Shown here piece after piece: positions 7,569 through 17,601 of a stretch of DNA of 64,000 bases. The notes under the pieces are model-generated. The model searched no databases, had not been told where the DNA came from, and saw nothing but the letters and a program-made list of their open reading frames with translations. Each line of letters starts with the position of its first letter. Position 1 is the stretch's first letter. Origin of the DNA: Nocardia australiensis (GTDB lineage: Bacteria > Actinomycetota > Actinomycetes > Mycobacteriales > Mycobacteriaceae); assembly GCF_020733705.1 (NCBI RefSeq), contig NZ_JAJFZM010000004.1, positions 186,001 through 250,000 of the forward strand. The letters are read 5' to 3'. Both the position numbers and the translations under genes were made by a program.

Positions 7569-9056
7569 ATGGCAACCGGGCATCGTGTCCGCAACCGAAA
7601 GCCCAGCGCACAGCCCGAATCCGAGAATGTATCGCTGATCGAAATTCCAGATGCCCATCTGATCGACCGCGCGTTGCGCCGTGTCCCGGAACGGCGTCGG
7701 CTACTGGCCACACCACCGCTCGGCAGCACGACCACGGCCGTGCACGGCGACGCCGGGCTGCCCTATCTCGGTCGCGGGCTGCACTATCTGCGCTGGGGAC
7801 CCGCGGAAATGATGGACCGCTATCGCCGGTACGGCCCGGTTTCGCTGAACACCTCGCTGGGCATCGATCGGGTACTGGTCTGCGGGCCCGACGCGATAGA
7901 CGAGGTGCTCGGAAAGCGTCGTCGCGATTTCGGCCAGGGCTGGGACTATTTCATCGGCCCGTTCTTCCGACGCGGTCTGCTGTTGCTCGAATTCGACGAG
8001 CACATGTTCCACCGCAGGATCATGCAGCAGGCGTTCACCAGAGACCGGCTGGAAGCACACCTGGCCGCGCTCACGCCGGTGACGCGCACCGCTATCCAGC
8101 GCTGGGTACCGCGCGATGACGCGGCCGGTCGGATGGTGCGGCTGTATCCCGCCATCAAGGAACTCACCCTCGAGATCGCGGGGGAAACCTTCATGGCCGT
8201 CGATGTGGGTACCGAACGCAAAGCACTGCTCGACGCGTTCGTCGACTGCACGCATGCGGGCCTGTCCATCATTCGGCATTCGGTGCCCGGCGGCAACTGG
8301 CGGGCCGGGCTGCGCGGCCGGAAGGTGCTCGAGGAATATTTCACCGCGATGCTGCCGCGCAAGCGGCACGCCGAGACACCGGATTTCTTCTCCGGCCTGT
8401 GCCACGCGCGCACCGAGGACGGCGCCGAATTCAGTGACGAGGATGTGGTGAACCACATGATCTTTCTGATCATGGCCGCTCACGACACGACCACGACCAC
8501 GGCCACCGCCGTCGCCTACTACCTGGGAAAGCACCCCGAGTGGCAGCAGCGGGTGCGTGCGGAAGTACTGGCCGCCGATCATGAAATCGGTAGTGCCGCA
8601 CCGGCAATCGCTGATTTGGACCGGTTGCGCGACCTCGACCTGGTGATCAAGGAGAGCCTGCGATTGATCCCGCCCGTGCCGGGGTTGGTGCGGCGGGCGG
8701 TGCGTGATACCGAGATCGCCGGACACTACATTCCGGCCGGCACCGCGTGCGACCTTGCCTACAGTGTCAACCATGTTCTGCCCGAATTATGGACCAGGCC
8801 AGAACAATTCGATCCGGAGCGCTTTGGCGAGCAGCGGCGTGAGGATAAGTCGCATCGGCTGGCCTGGCTGCCGTTCGGCGCCGGTGCGCACAAATGCATC
8901 GGCATGCATTTCGGCACCTTCGAGGTGAAGTCGGTTATCGCGGCGATGGTGCGCGACTACGAGTGGCGTATCCCGCAGGAATACCGAATGCCGTGGGGGT
9001 TCAGCACAATTCCGTTCCCGAGGGATGGTGCTCCGGTGGCGCTGCGTCGTCGATAG
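7569..9056 (+). CDS. Cytochrome P450, CYP136-like
   Basis: A 495-residue soluble P450 closely resembling mycobacterial CYP136 as I recall that sequence: the N-terminal PPLGS...VHGDAGLPYLG segment, the IGPFFRRGLLLLEFDEHMFHRRIMQ block and the late PWGFSTIPFP tail all correspond. The oxygen-activating I helix is MAAHDTTTTTATAV, the ExxR motif is KESLR, and the haem-binding loop is FGAGAHKCIG with the thiolate at Cys443. It lacks a membrane anchor, so it needs a separate ferredoxin and reductase; none is adjacent. The substrate of CYP136 enzymes is not established. It is divergent from ndh and converges with a serine hydrolase across a strong hairpin. Confidence 0.92.
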   Translation: MATGHRVRNRKPSAQPESENVSLIEIPDAHLIDRALRRVPERRRLLATPPLGSTTTAVHGDAGLPYLGRGLHYLRWGPAEMMDRYRRYGPVSLNTSLGIDRVLVCGPDAIDEVLGKRRRDFGQGWDYFIGPFFRRGLLLLEFDEHMFHRRIMQQAFTRDRLEAHLAALTPVTRTAIQRWVPRDDAAGRMVRLYPAIKELTLEIAGETFMAVDVGTERKALLDAFVDCTHAGLSIIRHSVPGGNWRAGLRGRKVLEEYFTAMLPRKRHAETPDFFSGLCHARTEDGAEFSDEDVVNHMIFLIMAAHDTTTTTATAVAYYLGKHPEWQQRVRAEVLAADHEIGSAAPAIADLDRLRDLDLVIKESLRLIPPVPGLVRRAVRDTEIAGHYIPAGTACDLAYSVNHVLPELWTRPEQFDPERFGEQRREDKSHRLAWLPFGAGAHKCIGMHFGTFEVKSVIAAMVRDYEWRIPQEYRMPWGFSTIPFPRDGAPVALRRR

Positions 9057-9069
9057 ACACTCCGATACG

Positions 9070-9109
9070 GCGCGGGCACCGAACGTCGATCGCCGTCCGG
9101 TGCCCGCGC
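9070..9109. terminator. Bidirectional hairpin between convergent genes
   Basis: GCGCGGGCACCG at 9070-9081 pairs perfectly with CGGTGCCCGCGC at 9098-9109, giving a 12-bp GC-rich stem and a 16-base loop. It fills the 63-bp gap between the convergent P450 and serine hydrolase genes, so it can end transcripts from either side. There is no T-tract. Confidence 0.6.
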
Positions 9110-9119
9110 TCGACTTGGG

Positions 9120-10004
9120 TCAGCGTCCGACGAAGAGCTTTTCCGCGACCTTGGTATCGGTCTCGGCGCCCTCGGTGTAGCCGCCGTCGCCACCGAGCGA
9201 ACTCATGATGGCGAGGGTATAGCGCTCGTCCGGCCCGGCGAAGCCGACCGAGTTCACCACCCAGCCGCCCTGTTCCTCGGACCAGCCGTTCTTCAGGCCG
9301 GGGCGCATCGCCTCGCCCGCGCCCCACAGACCCCAATGCTGGTTGCTGTCCACCGTGCGCATCCGGTCGAACAGGTAATTGCGGTCGTCGGGGTGCATGC
9401 GGTTGAAGACGAAGTCCATCAGCCGATCGAGGTCGGCGGGCGTACATTTCTGGAACGACCAGTCCGGGAACAGTGCGGTGTTGGTTGGTTGCGGGACGAG
9501 GCCGACCATGCCATTGGCGCGGAAGGCATTGTTGTAGGCCATGCGGTCGAGACCCGCGTACTTGTTCCACAGGTAGTCGGTGGCGGCATCATTGGAAGTC
9601 GCGAGCATCGACTCCATCATCGAGCGATCCTCCGGCGACAGGCCGATCGCGCCGACCCTGGCGCGGTCGAGCAGATCGACGGCAATCGCAAGCTTGATAG
9701 TCGACGCGGTCCAGATCGAGTTCTCCGCGTTCTCGTTCGCGTAGACCCCGCCGCTGACCCGGTCGCGAACTACGTAGCCGGTCACGCCGGGCCGAGTGCT
9801 CAAATACGCGTCGACAGCAGCGATCCGGCTGCTCATATCGCAATCGAAGCCGGGTAGGCACCCCTGCATATGCGCGGGCGGGGCGGCCTGCGCAATCGGA
9901 AGGAGCGCGGGCGCGCTGGGGAGTAAGAACGCCGCAGCGGCGAGGACACAGGCGGATGTGGCTACACGGGGAACGGCCCGGGTGATGGCCAAGGGGGAAC
10001 GCAC
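9120..10004 (-). CDS. Exported serine hydrolase, class A beta-lactamase-like fold
   Basis: A 294-residue protein with an N-terminal export signal (hydrophobic stretch around residues 15-40). The penicillin-recognising motifs are present in modified form: SxxK as STIK with Ser101 and Lys104, SDN-type as SND at 137-139, and the third motif as KNGW at 238-241 instead of KTG. Four cysteines occur in the mature part (near 49, 55 and 187, plus one in the signal region). The relaxed third motif and unclear omega loop argue against an efficient beta-lactamase; a role in peptidoglycan turnover or an LppW-like function is more likely. The GTG start at 10004 is the only one giving a complete signal peptide. 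Confidence 0.75.
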   Translation of the reverse strand: MRSPLAITRAVPRVATSACVLAAAAFLLPSAPALLPIAQAAPPAHMQGCLPGFDCDMSSRIAAVDAYLSTRPGVTGYVVRDRVSGGVYANENAENSIWTASTIKLAIAVDLLDRARVGAIGLSPEDRSMMESMLATSNDAATDYLWNKYAGLDRMAYNNAFRANGMVGLVPQPTNTALFPDWSFQKCTPADLDRLMDFVFNRMHPDDRNYLFDRMRTVDSNQHWGLWGAGEAMRPGLKNGWSEEQGGWVVNSVGFAGPDERYTLAIMSSLGGDGGYTEGAETDTKVAEKLFVGR

Positions 10005-10119
10005 GAGGGATCACGATCGCACATCGTGGCGCCCGACGCACGTCTTGAGCTTGGCACGCCAGTGTGATACCGCGAGATTTCTGCTTGCACCGCAGCGGTT
10101 TTCGACCCTCTTCGAGTGC

Positions 10120-10317
10120 TCAGCGGAACGCCGCGCGCAGTTCCTCGACGGTCCGCCCGTTGAGCCGATAGCAGTGCGCGAAGGCTTCGGCGTGATTGTC
10201 ACGAGGCCACGAATGTAGGACGACCGCGCGGCCGTAGCAGCGTGAGTTGACCAACTCCCATCTGTCTCCGACTCGGCGGACTGTGAACCCGCCTTTCGGA
10301 ACAAGGGGAATCACCAT
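10120..10317 (-). CDS. Small uncharacterised protein
   Basis: About 65 residues with a natural composition: the core reads FTVRRVGDRWELVNSRCYGRA and the tail carries WPRDNHAEAFAHCYRLNG before the end RTVEELRAAFR. No family is recognised. The start is uncertain: ATG 10317 is given, with ATG 10326 and GTG 10377 as upstream alternatives, and none has a strong ribosome site. It lies alone between the serine hydrolase and recC, on the opposite strand to recC. The mix of charged and aromatic residues supports a real gene over a chance frame. Confidence 0.45.
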   Translation of the reverse strand: MVIPLVPKGGFTVRRVGDRWELVNSRCYGRAVVLHSWPRDNHAEAFAHCYRLNGRTVEELRAAFR

Positions 10318-10554
10318 GGCAACCATGAACGCGAACCAGCCTTTCGTGCAGTCTCCCGCTCCTCCCCGGTTGAGCACTGTCGCACACGGCGACGTTCGAG
10401 CCGAGGTGACACGGCGGAGTAATTCGTTCGTGTGTGGCTTATTTCACTCTCCGACAGCGGGGGCCCGAAGTTGCGTGCCGATCGCTGGGCGTATAAACGT
10501 GCACGTAGCCCGGGGCGTTTCGACGAAGGATCTCCGGCCGACGAGAGGGCGTAG

Positions 10555-13500
10555 ATGCCGCTGCACATCCACCGGGCCGAGCGCTCCGACGCGTTGGCGG
10601 ACGCACTCGCCGCGTTGCTCGCGGCACCGCTGGATGACCCGTTCGCCGCGGAGGTGGTGGCGGTTCCCGCGAAGGGGGTGGAGCGCTGGCTGACGCAGCG
10701 GCTCTCTACGGTCCTCGGCGTGGGAAGTGCCAGGGACGGTGTCGCGGCGAATATCGAGTTCCCCTCGCCTGCCGGATTGGTCGCCGAAGTACTCGCCGCG
10801 GCGAGCGGGGTGCGGCCACCAGAGGATCCGTGGGCGCCGCAGCGAGTGGTGTGGACGCTGCTGCGGGTGCTTGATTCGGTGGTGTCCGAACCATGGTCGG
10901 CGGTGCTGGCCAGGCATGTCGGGGCGAGCGATCCTGGACGTGACCACCGGGTCGGGCGCCGGTATGCCACGGCGGCGCACCTCGGTGCGCTGTTCGACAG
11001 CTACGCGGCGCAGCGCCCGGCGCTCATCACCGAATGGGCCGAGGGCGCGGATACCGATGGAGCCGGGAACCCGGTGCCGGAAGACCTGTTGTGGCAGCCC
11101 GCGCTGTGGCGGCGGTTGCGGGCCGAGATCGGTGTACCCAGCCCGGCGGAACGTTTGGCGGGGGCGTGCGAGCGGCTGTGTGCCCGTCCGGAGCTCCTCG
11201 AGTTACCACCGCGGCTTTCGCTGTTCGGTGTGACTCGATTGCCGAGCGATCAACTCGCCGTCATCTCGGCGCTGGCGCGACACCGTGACATTCATTTGTG
11301 GCTGGCGCACCCGAGTCCGGTGATGTGGTCGGAGTTGGCCGGGCTCCGCGCCGTGCTTATGCGAGCGGATGACCTCGCCGCGACTCATGTCCGACATCCG
11401 CTGTTGTCCGGTCTCGCGCGGGACGTGCGAGAACTGCAACAGCGATTGGCTGTGGTCGCGACGACCGATACTCGCCATTCGCTTGCGCAACAGAACCGGG
11501 TGCGGTCCGGCGGAGCGTCGCACGAGGCCGAGGCCGAGGCCGATGGTGTTGTGGTGGGCCACGCTTCGGAAGGCGTTGTGCGGGAAAAGGATACGTTGCG
11601 CGCACCCACGGCGGGTGGAGACAGCGCGGAAGATGCCCTGTTCGGCGACGTCGTTGTGGACGACGCCGTGGCATCAGTCGCGTCCCGTGACGATTCGTCC
11701 GTGTACGGTGCCGGTGCGGACCGGGTAGATGGTCGGCCGGGGAGGCTCACGCTGCTCGGGGCGATTCAGGCGGGAATCCGTGACGACGTCTGGCCGCCGG
11801 CATCGGGGCGGATGGGTGGCGACGGCAGCATTCAGGTGCACGCGTGTCATGGGCCCGCCCGGCAGGTGGAGGTATTGCGGGAGTGTCTGCTCGGGTTGTT
11901 CGCGGGTGACTCGACACTGGAGCCGCGCGATGTGTTGATCATGTGTCCCGAGGTCGAGGCGTATGCACCATTGGTGCGGGCGGCATTCGGGCAGCGGACA
12001 TCGGAAACAATTGAAGCCGTTGGTGATTCGGCTCATCCGGCGCACCGATTGCGGGTTCGGCTCGCCGATCGCGGGCGCGGGGTGACCAATCCGCTGCTCG
12101 CGGTGATCGGGGTGTTGCTGGAACTGGCCGACGGGCGCGTCACGGTGACCCAGGTGCTGGACCTGGCGGCATCCGAAACCGTCCGGCGCCGTTGCGGATT
12201 CGACGATGACGATATCGAGCGATTGCGTGAGTGGGCGGCCGAGTCCGGGGCCAGGTGGGGCATCGGACAGCGGCAACGCCAGGCATTCGGCTTGGCCGAC
12301 TTCGCGCAGAACACCCTCAACGCCGCTGTCGACCGGATCTTACTCGGGGTGACAGCGGACGAATCCGCCGAGGACTGGCTGGATTTGGCGCTACCGCTCG
12401 ACGACGTGGACAGCAACGACGTCGATCTGGCCGGCCGGTTCGCGGAGTTCATCGACCGTCTCGCTGTCTGTCTGCGTGACCTGCGCGGTCCGCGCGCCGC
12501 GCAGGAGTGGGCGACAGTGCTCGGGCGATCCCTGGAACTGCTGGCTGATGTGCCCGACAGTCAGGCGTGGGTGCGCACCGAGGCCCGCCGCGAACTGGCC
12601 GCAGCCACCGAGCATGCGGGTGATGTGGTGTTGCGGCTGGCCGATATCGGGGTGCTGCTGGCCGGGCGGCTCGCGGCCAGGCCGACGCGAGCCAACTTCC
12701 GTACCGGCGAGCTGACCGTCTGCACCATGGTGCCGATGCGGTCGGTCCCACATCGGGTGGTCGTGTTGCTCGGTCTGGACGACGAGGTGTTTCCGCGCCC
12801 GGGAGGCGTGGACGGTGACGATGTGCTGGCACGTAATCCGCTGCTCGGCGAACGTGATTCGCGCAGTGAGGACCGGCAGCTGCTGCTGGACGCGATGATG
12901 GCAGCGGGGCAGCAGCTGCTGGTATTCCACACCGGCGCCGACCCGGTCACCGGCGCGCACCGCCCGCCTGCCATTCCGGTCGCCGAACTGCTCGACGCGA
13001 TCAGGGCGCACGTCGGCGCCTCGGGCATGTCCGAGGTCGTGACTCGACATCCATTGCAGGGCTTCGACCGTCGCAATTTCCTGGCCGAGCACCCTTTCAG
13101 TTTCGACTCCGTCGCGCTGGCGGGTGCGCTGGCGGCCGGCGCGCCCGCCGCGCCGCGCCCGGACTTCCTGACCGCGCCGCTGCCCGCGCAGGATCTCGCG
13201 GATATCGCACTGTCCGAATTGATTTCGTTCGCCGAGCACCCGATTCGCGCCTTCCTGTGGCAGCGCCTGGGACTGCGGGTGCCCGATCACGACGAGGACA
13301 TTGCCGACCGGCTGCCCATCGAACTCGATGGTCTCGCGAAATGGGAACTGGGCGAACGTCTGCTGTCCGCACGTCTCACCGGGGCCGATCCGGCCGCACT
13401 GCGAGCGGCGGAATGGCGGCGGGGTACCTTGCCGCCCTTCGGTTTCGGCGCGGCCGTCCTCGACGAGGTCGAGAGCACCGTGGACAAATTGGTGCGCGCG

Positions 13501-14136
13501 TCGTTGCCGGAGTACGAGGGGCCCGCCCGCGCCGTCGACATCGCGATCGACCTCGGCAACGGCCGACGCCTCACCGGCACGGTGCCAGAGGTGCATGGCG
13601 AATCACTGGTCAGGACCACGTTCTCCCGGCTTGCGCCCAAGCATCGGATCGCGGCGTGGGTATCGCTGCTCGCGCTGGCCGTCACCGAGGATCGGAGTTG
13701 GCGCGCGGTCACCACTGGCCGTGGCCAATTCGGCCGTCCCGCATGGCGTTCGGTGCTCACCGCACCCGACCGTCCTGCCGCGCTCTCGACCCTGCGTGAG
13801 CTGGTGAGGCTGCGCGATGCCGGACTCACCGAGCCCCTCCCGATCGCCCCCGGCGCCACCGCCGCCTATGCCGAGCGCCGCTTCCGTGGCGCGAACTTCG
13901 ACGAGGCCATGGCCGCGGGCGAACGCGAATTCAACGGTGGTCCCAACGGCCCCGGCCTCTTCGGCGATCACGCCGACCGCCACCTGCGCTACGTCTGGGG
14001 TCCGGCGCCACGGCTGCAACACCTCACCGAAGCCCCCGCCCCGCCCGGTGAACCGAGTGAACCTACTCGCTTCGGTGCCCTCGCCCGTCGCATGTGGGCG
14101 CCACTGCTCGCCGCCGAAACCCAGGGGCAGCCGTGA
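10555..14136 (+). CDS. recC: Exodeoxyribonuclease V gamma chain RecC
   Basis: A 1193-residue RecC subunit of the RecBCD helicase-nuclease, which processes double-strand ends and recognises the Chi-type sequence. The N-terminus (MPLHIHRAERSDALADALAA, then PAKGVERWLTQRLS) is the typical start of actinobacterial RecC. The middle carries degenerate helicase-like segments such as VVVLLGLDDEVFPR, and the C-terminal third holds the inactive nuclease-like domain. An acidic, repetitive insertion around residues 325-395 (EAEAEADG and DDAVASVASRDD) is lineage-specific. ATG 10555 has GAGAGGG upstream. The stop overlaps the start of recB, showing translational coupling in a recC-recB-recD operon. Confidence 0.95.
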   Translation: MPLHIHRAERSDALADALAALLAAPLDDPFAAEVVAVPAKGVERWLTQRLSTVLGVGSARDGVAANIEFPSPAGLVAEVLAAASGVRPPEDPWAPQRVVWTLLRVLDSVVSEPWSAVLARHVGASDPGRDHRVGRRYATAAHLGALFDSYAAQRPALITEWAEGADTDGAGNPVPEDLLWQPALWRRLRAEIGVPSPAERLAGACERLCARPELLELPPRLSLFGVTRLPSDQLAVISALARHRDIHLWLAHPSPVMWSELAGLRAVLMRADDLAATHVRHPLLSGLARDVRELQQRLAVVATTDTRHSLAQQNRVRSGGASHEAEAEADGVVVGHASEGVVREKDTLRAPTAGGDSAEDALFGDVVVDDAVASVASRDDSSVYGAGADRVDGRPGRLTLLGAIQAGIRDDVWPPASGRMGGDGSIQVHACHGPARQVEVLRECLLGLFAGDSTLEPRDVLIMCPEVEAYAPLVRAAFGQRTSETIEAVGDSAHPAHRLRVRLADRGRGVTNPLLAVIGVLLELADGRVTVTQVLDLAASETVRRRCGFDDDDIERLREWAAESGARWGIGQRQRQAFGLADFAQNTLNAAVDRILLGVTADESAEDWLDLALPLDDVDSNDVDLAGRFAEFIDRLAVCLRDLRGPRAAQEWATVLGRSLELLADVPDSQAWVRTEARRELAAATEHAGDVVLRLADIGVLLAGRLAARPTRANFRTGELTVCTMVPMRSVPHRVVVLLGLDDEVFPRPGGVDGDDVLARNPLLGERDSRSEDRQLLLDAMMAAGQQLLVFHTGADPVTGAHRPPAIPVAELLDAIRAHVGASGMSEVVTRHPLQGFDRRNFLAEHPFSFDSVALAGALAAGAPAAPRPDFLTAPLPAQDLADIALSELISFAEHPIRAFLWQRLGLRVPDHDEDIADRLPIELDGLAKWELGERLLSARLTGADPAALRAAEWRRGTLPPFGFGAAVLDEVESTVDKLVRASLPEYEGPARAVDIAIDLGNGRRLTGTVPEVHGESLVRTTFSRLAPKHRIAAWVSLLALAVTEDRSWRAVTTGRGQFGRPAWRSVLTAPDRPAALSTLRELVRLRDAGLTEPLPIAPGATAAYAERRFRGANFDEAMAAGEREFNGGPNGPGLFGDHADRHLRYVWGPAPRLQHLTEAPAPPGEPSEPTRFGALARRMWAPLLAAETQGQP

Positions 14137-17100
14137 ATCAGCACACCGCCGTTGCCGTCGCCGAGGTGGCGGCGGCCGACCGGTTCGACCCGGACGGGCC
14201 CTTGCCGACCGGGACCACAGTGCTCGAGGCCAGCGCGGGAACCGGGAAGACGCACGCGATCGTCGGTCTCGCGGTCCGGTATGTGGCGGAGGCCGGGATC
14301 GGCATCTCGCAGTTGCTGCTGGTGACCTTCAGCCGGGCCGCGACGCAGGAGCTTCGGGAGCGCACCCGGGATCGGTTCGTCGAGGTCGCGGCGGCGCTGG
14401 CCGACCCGGTGGCAGCACGCGGACATTCCGACTCGTTGATCCGGCTTATGGCGCAAACGGATTCGGGCGAGATAGGGTACCGGCGCGACCGATTGCTCAC
14501 GGCGCTTTCGGATTTCGATGCGGGCACCATCGCCACTACCCATAGCTTCTGCCAGCGCATGCTCGACGAGTTGGGGCTGGCGGGCGAGCACGATCCCAGC
14601 TCGCGACTGGTGGAAAATATCGATGACCTGGTCGGGACCGTCGTCGACGACCTCTATCTGCATCGGTACGCCCGTACCGAACCGCCGTTCTCGTGGAAAG
14701 AGGCGCACGCGCTGGCGCTCGCCGCGGTGCGGGATCGACACGCCATGCTGGTCCCGAAGGGCGACGGGGCTGCGGGGGAGCGGGTGGCCTTCGGGACCGC
14801 GGCGCGCGCCGAGACCGAGCGCCGCAAGCGGCTGGCGGGCCTGCGTGACTTCGATGATCTGCTGGTCCTACTACACGACGTACTCGCCGACCCCGAACAC
14901 GGTCCACGCGCCCGCCGCCGTATTCGCGACCGCTACCGGGTCGCCCTCGTCGACGAATTCCAGGACACCGATCCGCTGCAATGGGACATTCTGCGGCTGG
15001 CGTTTCACGGTCACAGCACCCTCGTCCTGGTCGGTGACCCCAAACAGGCCATCTACGCCTTCCGTGGCGCGGAAGTCCTCAGCTATCTCGACGCCATCGA
15101 TCACGCTGACACTCGTAAGGAACTCACCACCAACTGGCGCAGCGACGCGGGTCTACTGTCCGCGCTCGATCATTTACAAGGCGGAGCCGCGCTGGGCCAC
15201 AAGGAGATCGCGGTCTATCCGGTCGCCGCCACCCGTCCATGGACCCGGCTGGCCGGACCCGTCGACCTCATCACGCCGCTGCGGCTGCGCTGTCTCCCAC
15301 GCACCGGCGCGGGACCACTGAACAAGTCGGGGTTTCCCGCTGTCGGCCGGATGCGCGCCAAGGTCGCCGAGGACCTCGCGGCCGAGATCGTCCGGCTGCT
15401 GGAATCCGGGGCAACGGTGGAGGGGAAGTCCAACGGACCACTGCCCGGGGCCGCGGATGACGCCGGCCTCGGTACGACTGCGCTACATCGGGGAATCGGT
15501 CCCGGTGATATCGCGGTGTTGGTGCGGACCAGGTCTCAAATCGATGTCGTGCGGTCGGCATTGGATCGAGTAGGGGTCGCTTCGGTGCTTGCGGGCGGCA
15601 CCAGTGTGTTCGCCACGAGTAGTGCCACCGACTGGTTGTGGTTGCTGCGTGCGCTCGAGCAGCCGCACCGGGCCGACCGTGTCCGGCTGGCGGCGTGTAC
15701 CGCGCTTCTCGGGGTTACCGCGATCGAAATCGACAGCGGCGGTGCCGATCTGGTCGGCCGTATCAGCGCGCAGTTGCGTGAGGCCGCCCGGTTGTTCGCT
15801 CGAACCGGTTTCGCGGCGGTGTTCGAAAAGCTCTCGGCCGAGGCACATTTGGCGCAACGACTGCTGGCCATCGAGAATGGTGAGCGTCAGTTGACCGATC
15901 TGCGGCATATCGCGCAATTGCTCGATCAAGTGGCATTGGCCGAGGGGCTCGGGTTGACCGCGCTGACTCGCTGGCTCGCCGATCGGGTGCGTGATCCGGC
16001 ATCGGGGTCGGTCGCCGACCGCAGCCGCAGGCTCGATCGGGACGCGGCGGCAGTGCAGATCGCCACAGTGCATGCCAGCAAGGGCCTCGAATTTCCCATC
16101 GTCTACCTGCCTTTCGCCTGGGACAGTGCGAAGAATCCCTACCCCGCGACGCTGCTTTACCACGATGACGACGGCGCGCGAGTTCTCGATGTCGGCGGGC
16201 AGGATGCCGGTGGTTACGCCGAACGTAAAATGCGCAGCGAAACCGAGGAAGCCGGGGAGGAGTTACGGCTGCTGTATGTCGCGCTCACTCGGGCAATGTG
16301 CCAGGTCGTCGCATGGTGGGCACCGGCGATTTCTACCGCGGCCTCACCGCTGCACCGCATGATTCTCGGTCGCCCCGATGGCGGTGATCTCGTTCCGGGC
16401 CGTGCGCCGGTTCCCACGGATGCCATAGCGGTGCAGCGACTTTCGGCGTGGGGTGCGGGTGCGGCCGAGGCGGTCTCGGTCGAGGGTATCGATGGTGCGG
16501 AGACCGTCGAACTCCGGCGGGTTCGGGTCGAGACGCCCACCGGGGCGCTCGCCGCCGCCCATTTCTCGCGCATCCTGGACCAGCAATGGCGGCGAACCTC
16601 GTACTCGGCCTTGACGGCGGGCGCCCACGACATTGCCGCCACCGATGTCGAGCCCGAGCAGGGGCAAGGACCGGAAGATGAACCCGCCGCGTTGTACGTC
16701 GCCGAGGTCGGGCCCGCCGTATCCGGTGCCATGTCGTTGATGAACGATCTGCCTTACGGCGCCGAATTCGGCACACTGGTGCACGGCGTGCTGGAGCTGA
16801 TCGACACCGATGCCACCGACCCGATCACCGAGGTGCACGCTCGCTGCCGCGAAGCGACCGACGACCTGATGGCCGAGGCCGATCCCGAAATACTGGCCAC
16901 CGCATTATTGGCTGTCCTGCGCACCCCACTCGGATTCGGTTGTCTCGCCGATATTTCCAGTCGCGACAAGCTGAACGAACTCGAATTCGAGCTGCCGCTC
17001 GCCGGCGGCGACACCCCGGGCGCCCACACCGCGACACTGCGTCAGATTGCCGGGCTGCTGCGAAATCATCTGCCATCTGATGACGATTTCGTGTGCTACG

Positions 17101-17525
17101 CAGACCAATTGGACGCTCTCGACGACATCCCGCTGCGCGGCTATCTCACCGGCAGCATCGACGCGGTCCTGCGAGTCACCGAAGACACCGGAGCCCGATT
17201 CGTGATCGTCGACTACAAAACCAACCGTCTCGGCACCGGCGATCTCACAGTCGACCATTACACCCACGACCGCATGGCCGCCGAAATGCTGCGCTCCCAC
17301 TACCCCGTGCAGGCACTGCTCTACTCGGCGGCCCTGCATCGCTATTTGCGCTGGCGCCTGCCCGATTACGATCCCGCTCGCCACCTCGGCGGGGCACGTT
17401 ACCTGTTCGTCCGCGGCATGGTCGGTCCCGAAACCCCCACCGGCTGCGGCGTATTCGACTGGAACCCGCCCGCCGAACTCATCATCGCCCTCTCCGACCT
17501 GCTCGCAGGCGAGGCACCGCGGTGA
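14133..17525 (+). CDS. recB: Exodeoxyribonuclease V beta chain RecB
   Basis: A 1130-residue RecB: 3'-5' superfamily 1 helicase plus nuclease. Walker A is ASAGTGKT at residues 33-40, the DExx box is VDEFQDTDPLQW, the UvrD-type motif GDPKQAIYAFRGAE follows, and motif V/VI is seen as TVHASKGLEFPIVYLP and LRLLYVALTRA. The C-terminal nuclease domain contains VIVDYKTNRL, the catalytic Asp/Lys motif. The GTG at 14133 overlaps the recC stop as GTGA and has GGGG upstream; the open frame begins 13 codons earlier inside recC, but this start matches the usual N-terminus. It functions with RecC and RecD. Confidence 0.95.
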   Translation: MNQHTAVAVAEVAAADRFDPDGPLPTGTTVLEASAGTGKTHAIVGLAVRYVAEAGIGISQLLLVTFSRAATQELRERTRDRFVEVAAALADPVAARGHSDSLIRLMAQTDSGEIGYRRDRLLTALSDFDAGTIATTHSFCQRMLDELGLAGEHDPSSRLVENIDDLVGTVVDDLYLHRYARTEPPFSWKEAHALALAAVRDRHAMLVPKGDGAAGERVAFGTAARAETERRKRLAGLRDFDDLLVLLHDVLADPEHGPRARRRIRDRYRVALVDEFQDTDPLQWDILRLAFHGHSTLVLVGDPKQAIYAFRGAEVLSYLDAIDHADTRKELTTNWRSDAGLLSALDHLQGGAALGHKEIAVYPVAATRPWTRLAGPVDLITPLRLRCLPRTGAGPLNKSGFPAVGRMRAKVAEDLAAEIVRLLESGATVEGKSNGPLPGAADDAGLGTTALHRGIGPGDIAVLVRTRSQIDVVRSALDRVGVASVLAGGTSVFATSSATDWLWLLRALEQPHRADRVRLAACTALLGVTAIEIDSGGADLVGRISAQLREAARLFARTGFAAVFEKLSAEAHLAQRLLAIENGERQLTDLRHIAQLLDQVALAEGLGLTALTRWLADRVRDPASGSVADRSRRLDRDAAAVQIATVHASKGLEFPIVYLPFAWDSAKNPYPATLLYHDDDGARVLDVGGQDAGGYAERKMRSETEEAGEELRLLYVALTRAMCQVVAWWAPAISTAASPLHRMILGRPDGGDLVPGRAPVPTDAIAVQRLSAWGAGAAEAVSVEGIDGAETVELRRVRVETPTGALAAAHFSRILDQQWRRTSYSALTAGAHDIAATDVEPEQGQGPEDEPAALYVAEVGPAVSGAMSLMNDLPYGAEFGTLVHGVLELIDTDATDPITEVHARCREATDDLMAEADPEILATALLAVLRTPLGFGCLADISSRDKLNELEFELPLAGGDTPGAHTATLRQIAGLLRNHLPSDDDFVCYADQLDALDDIPLRGYLTGSIDAVLRVTEDTGARFVIVDYKTNRLGTGDLTVDHYTHDRMAAEMLRSHYPVQALLYSAALHRYLRWRLPDYDPARHLGGARYLFVRGMVGPETPTGCGVFDWNPPAELIIALSDLLAGEAPR

Positions 17526-17601
17526 GCCGGGGACGATTCGGTGTGCTCGCGACCGTGGTGGTTGTTCGAGGCGGATGGCGACCGGCGAAGGAGGTGGCGC
17601 G

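Noticed and set aside
7342-7716. N-terminal extension of 125 codons on the NADH dehydrogenase
   Set aside because: It is Arg-rich, covers the divergent P450 promoter, and the internal ATG at 7341 has a strong ribosome site and the conserved family start.
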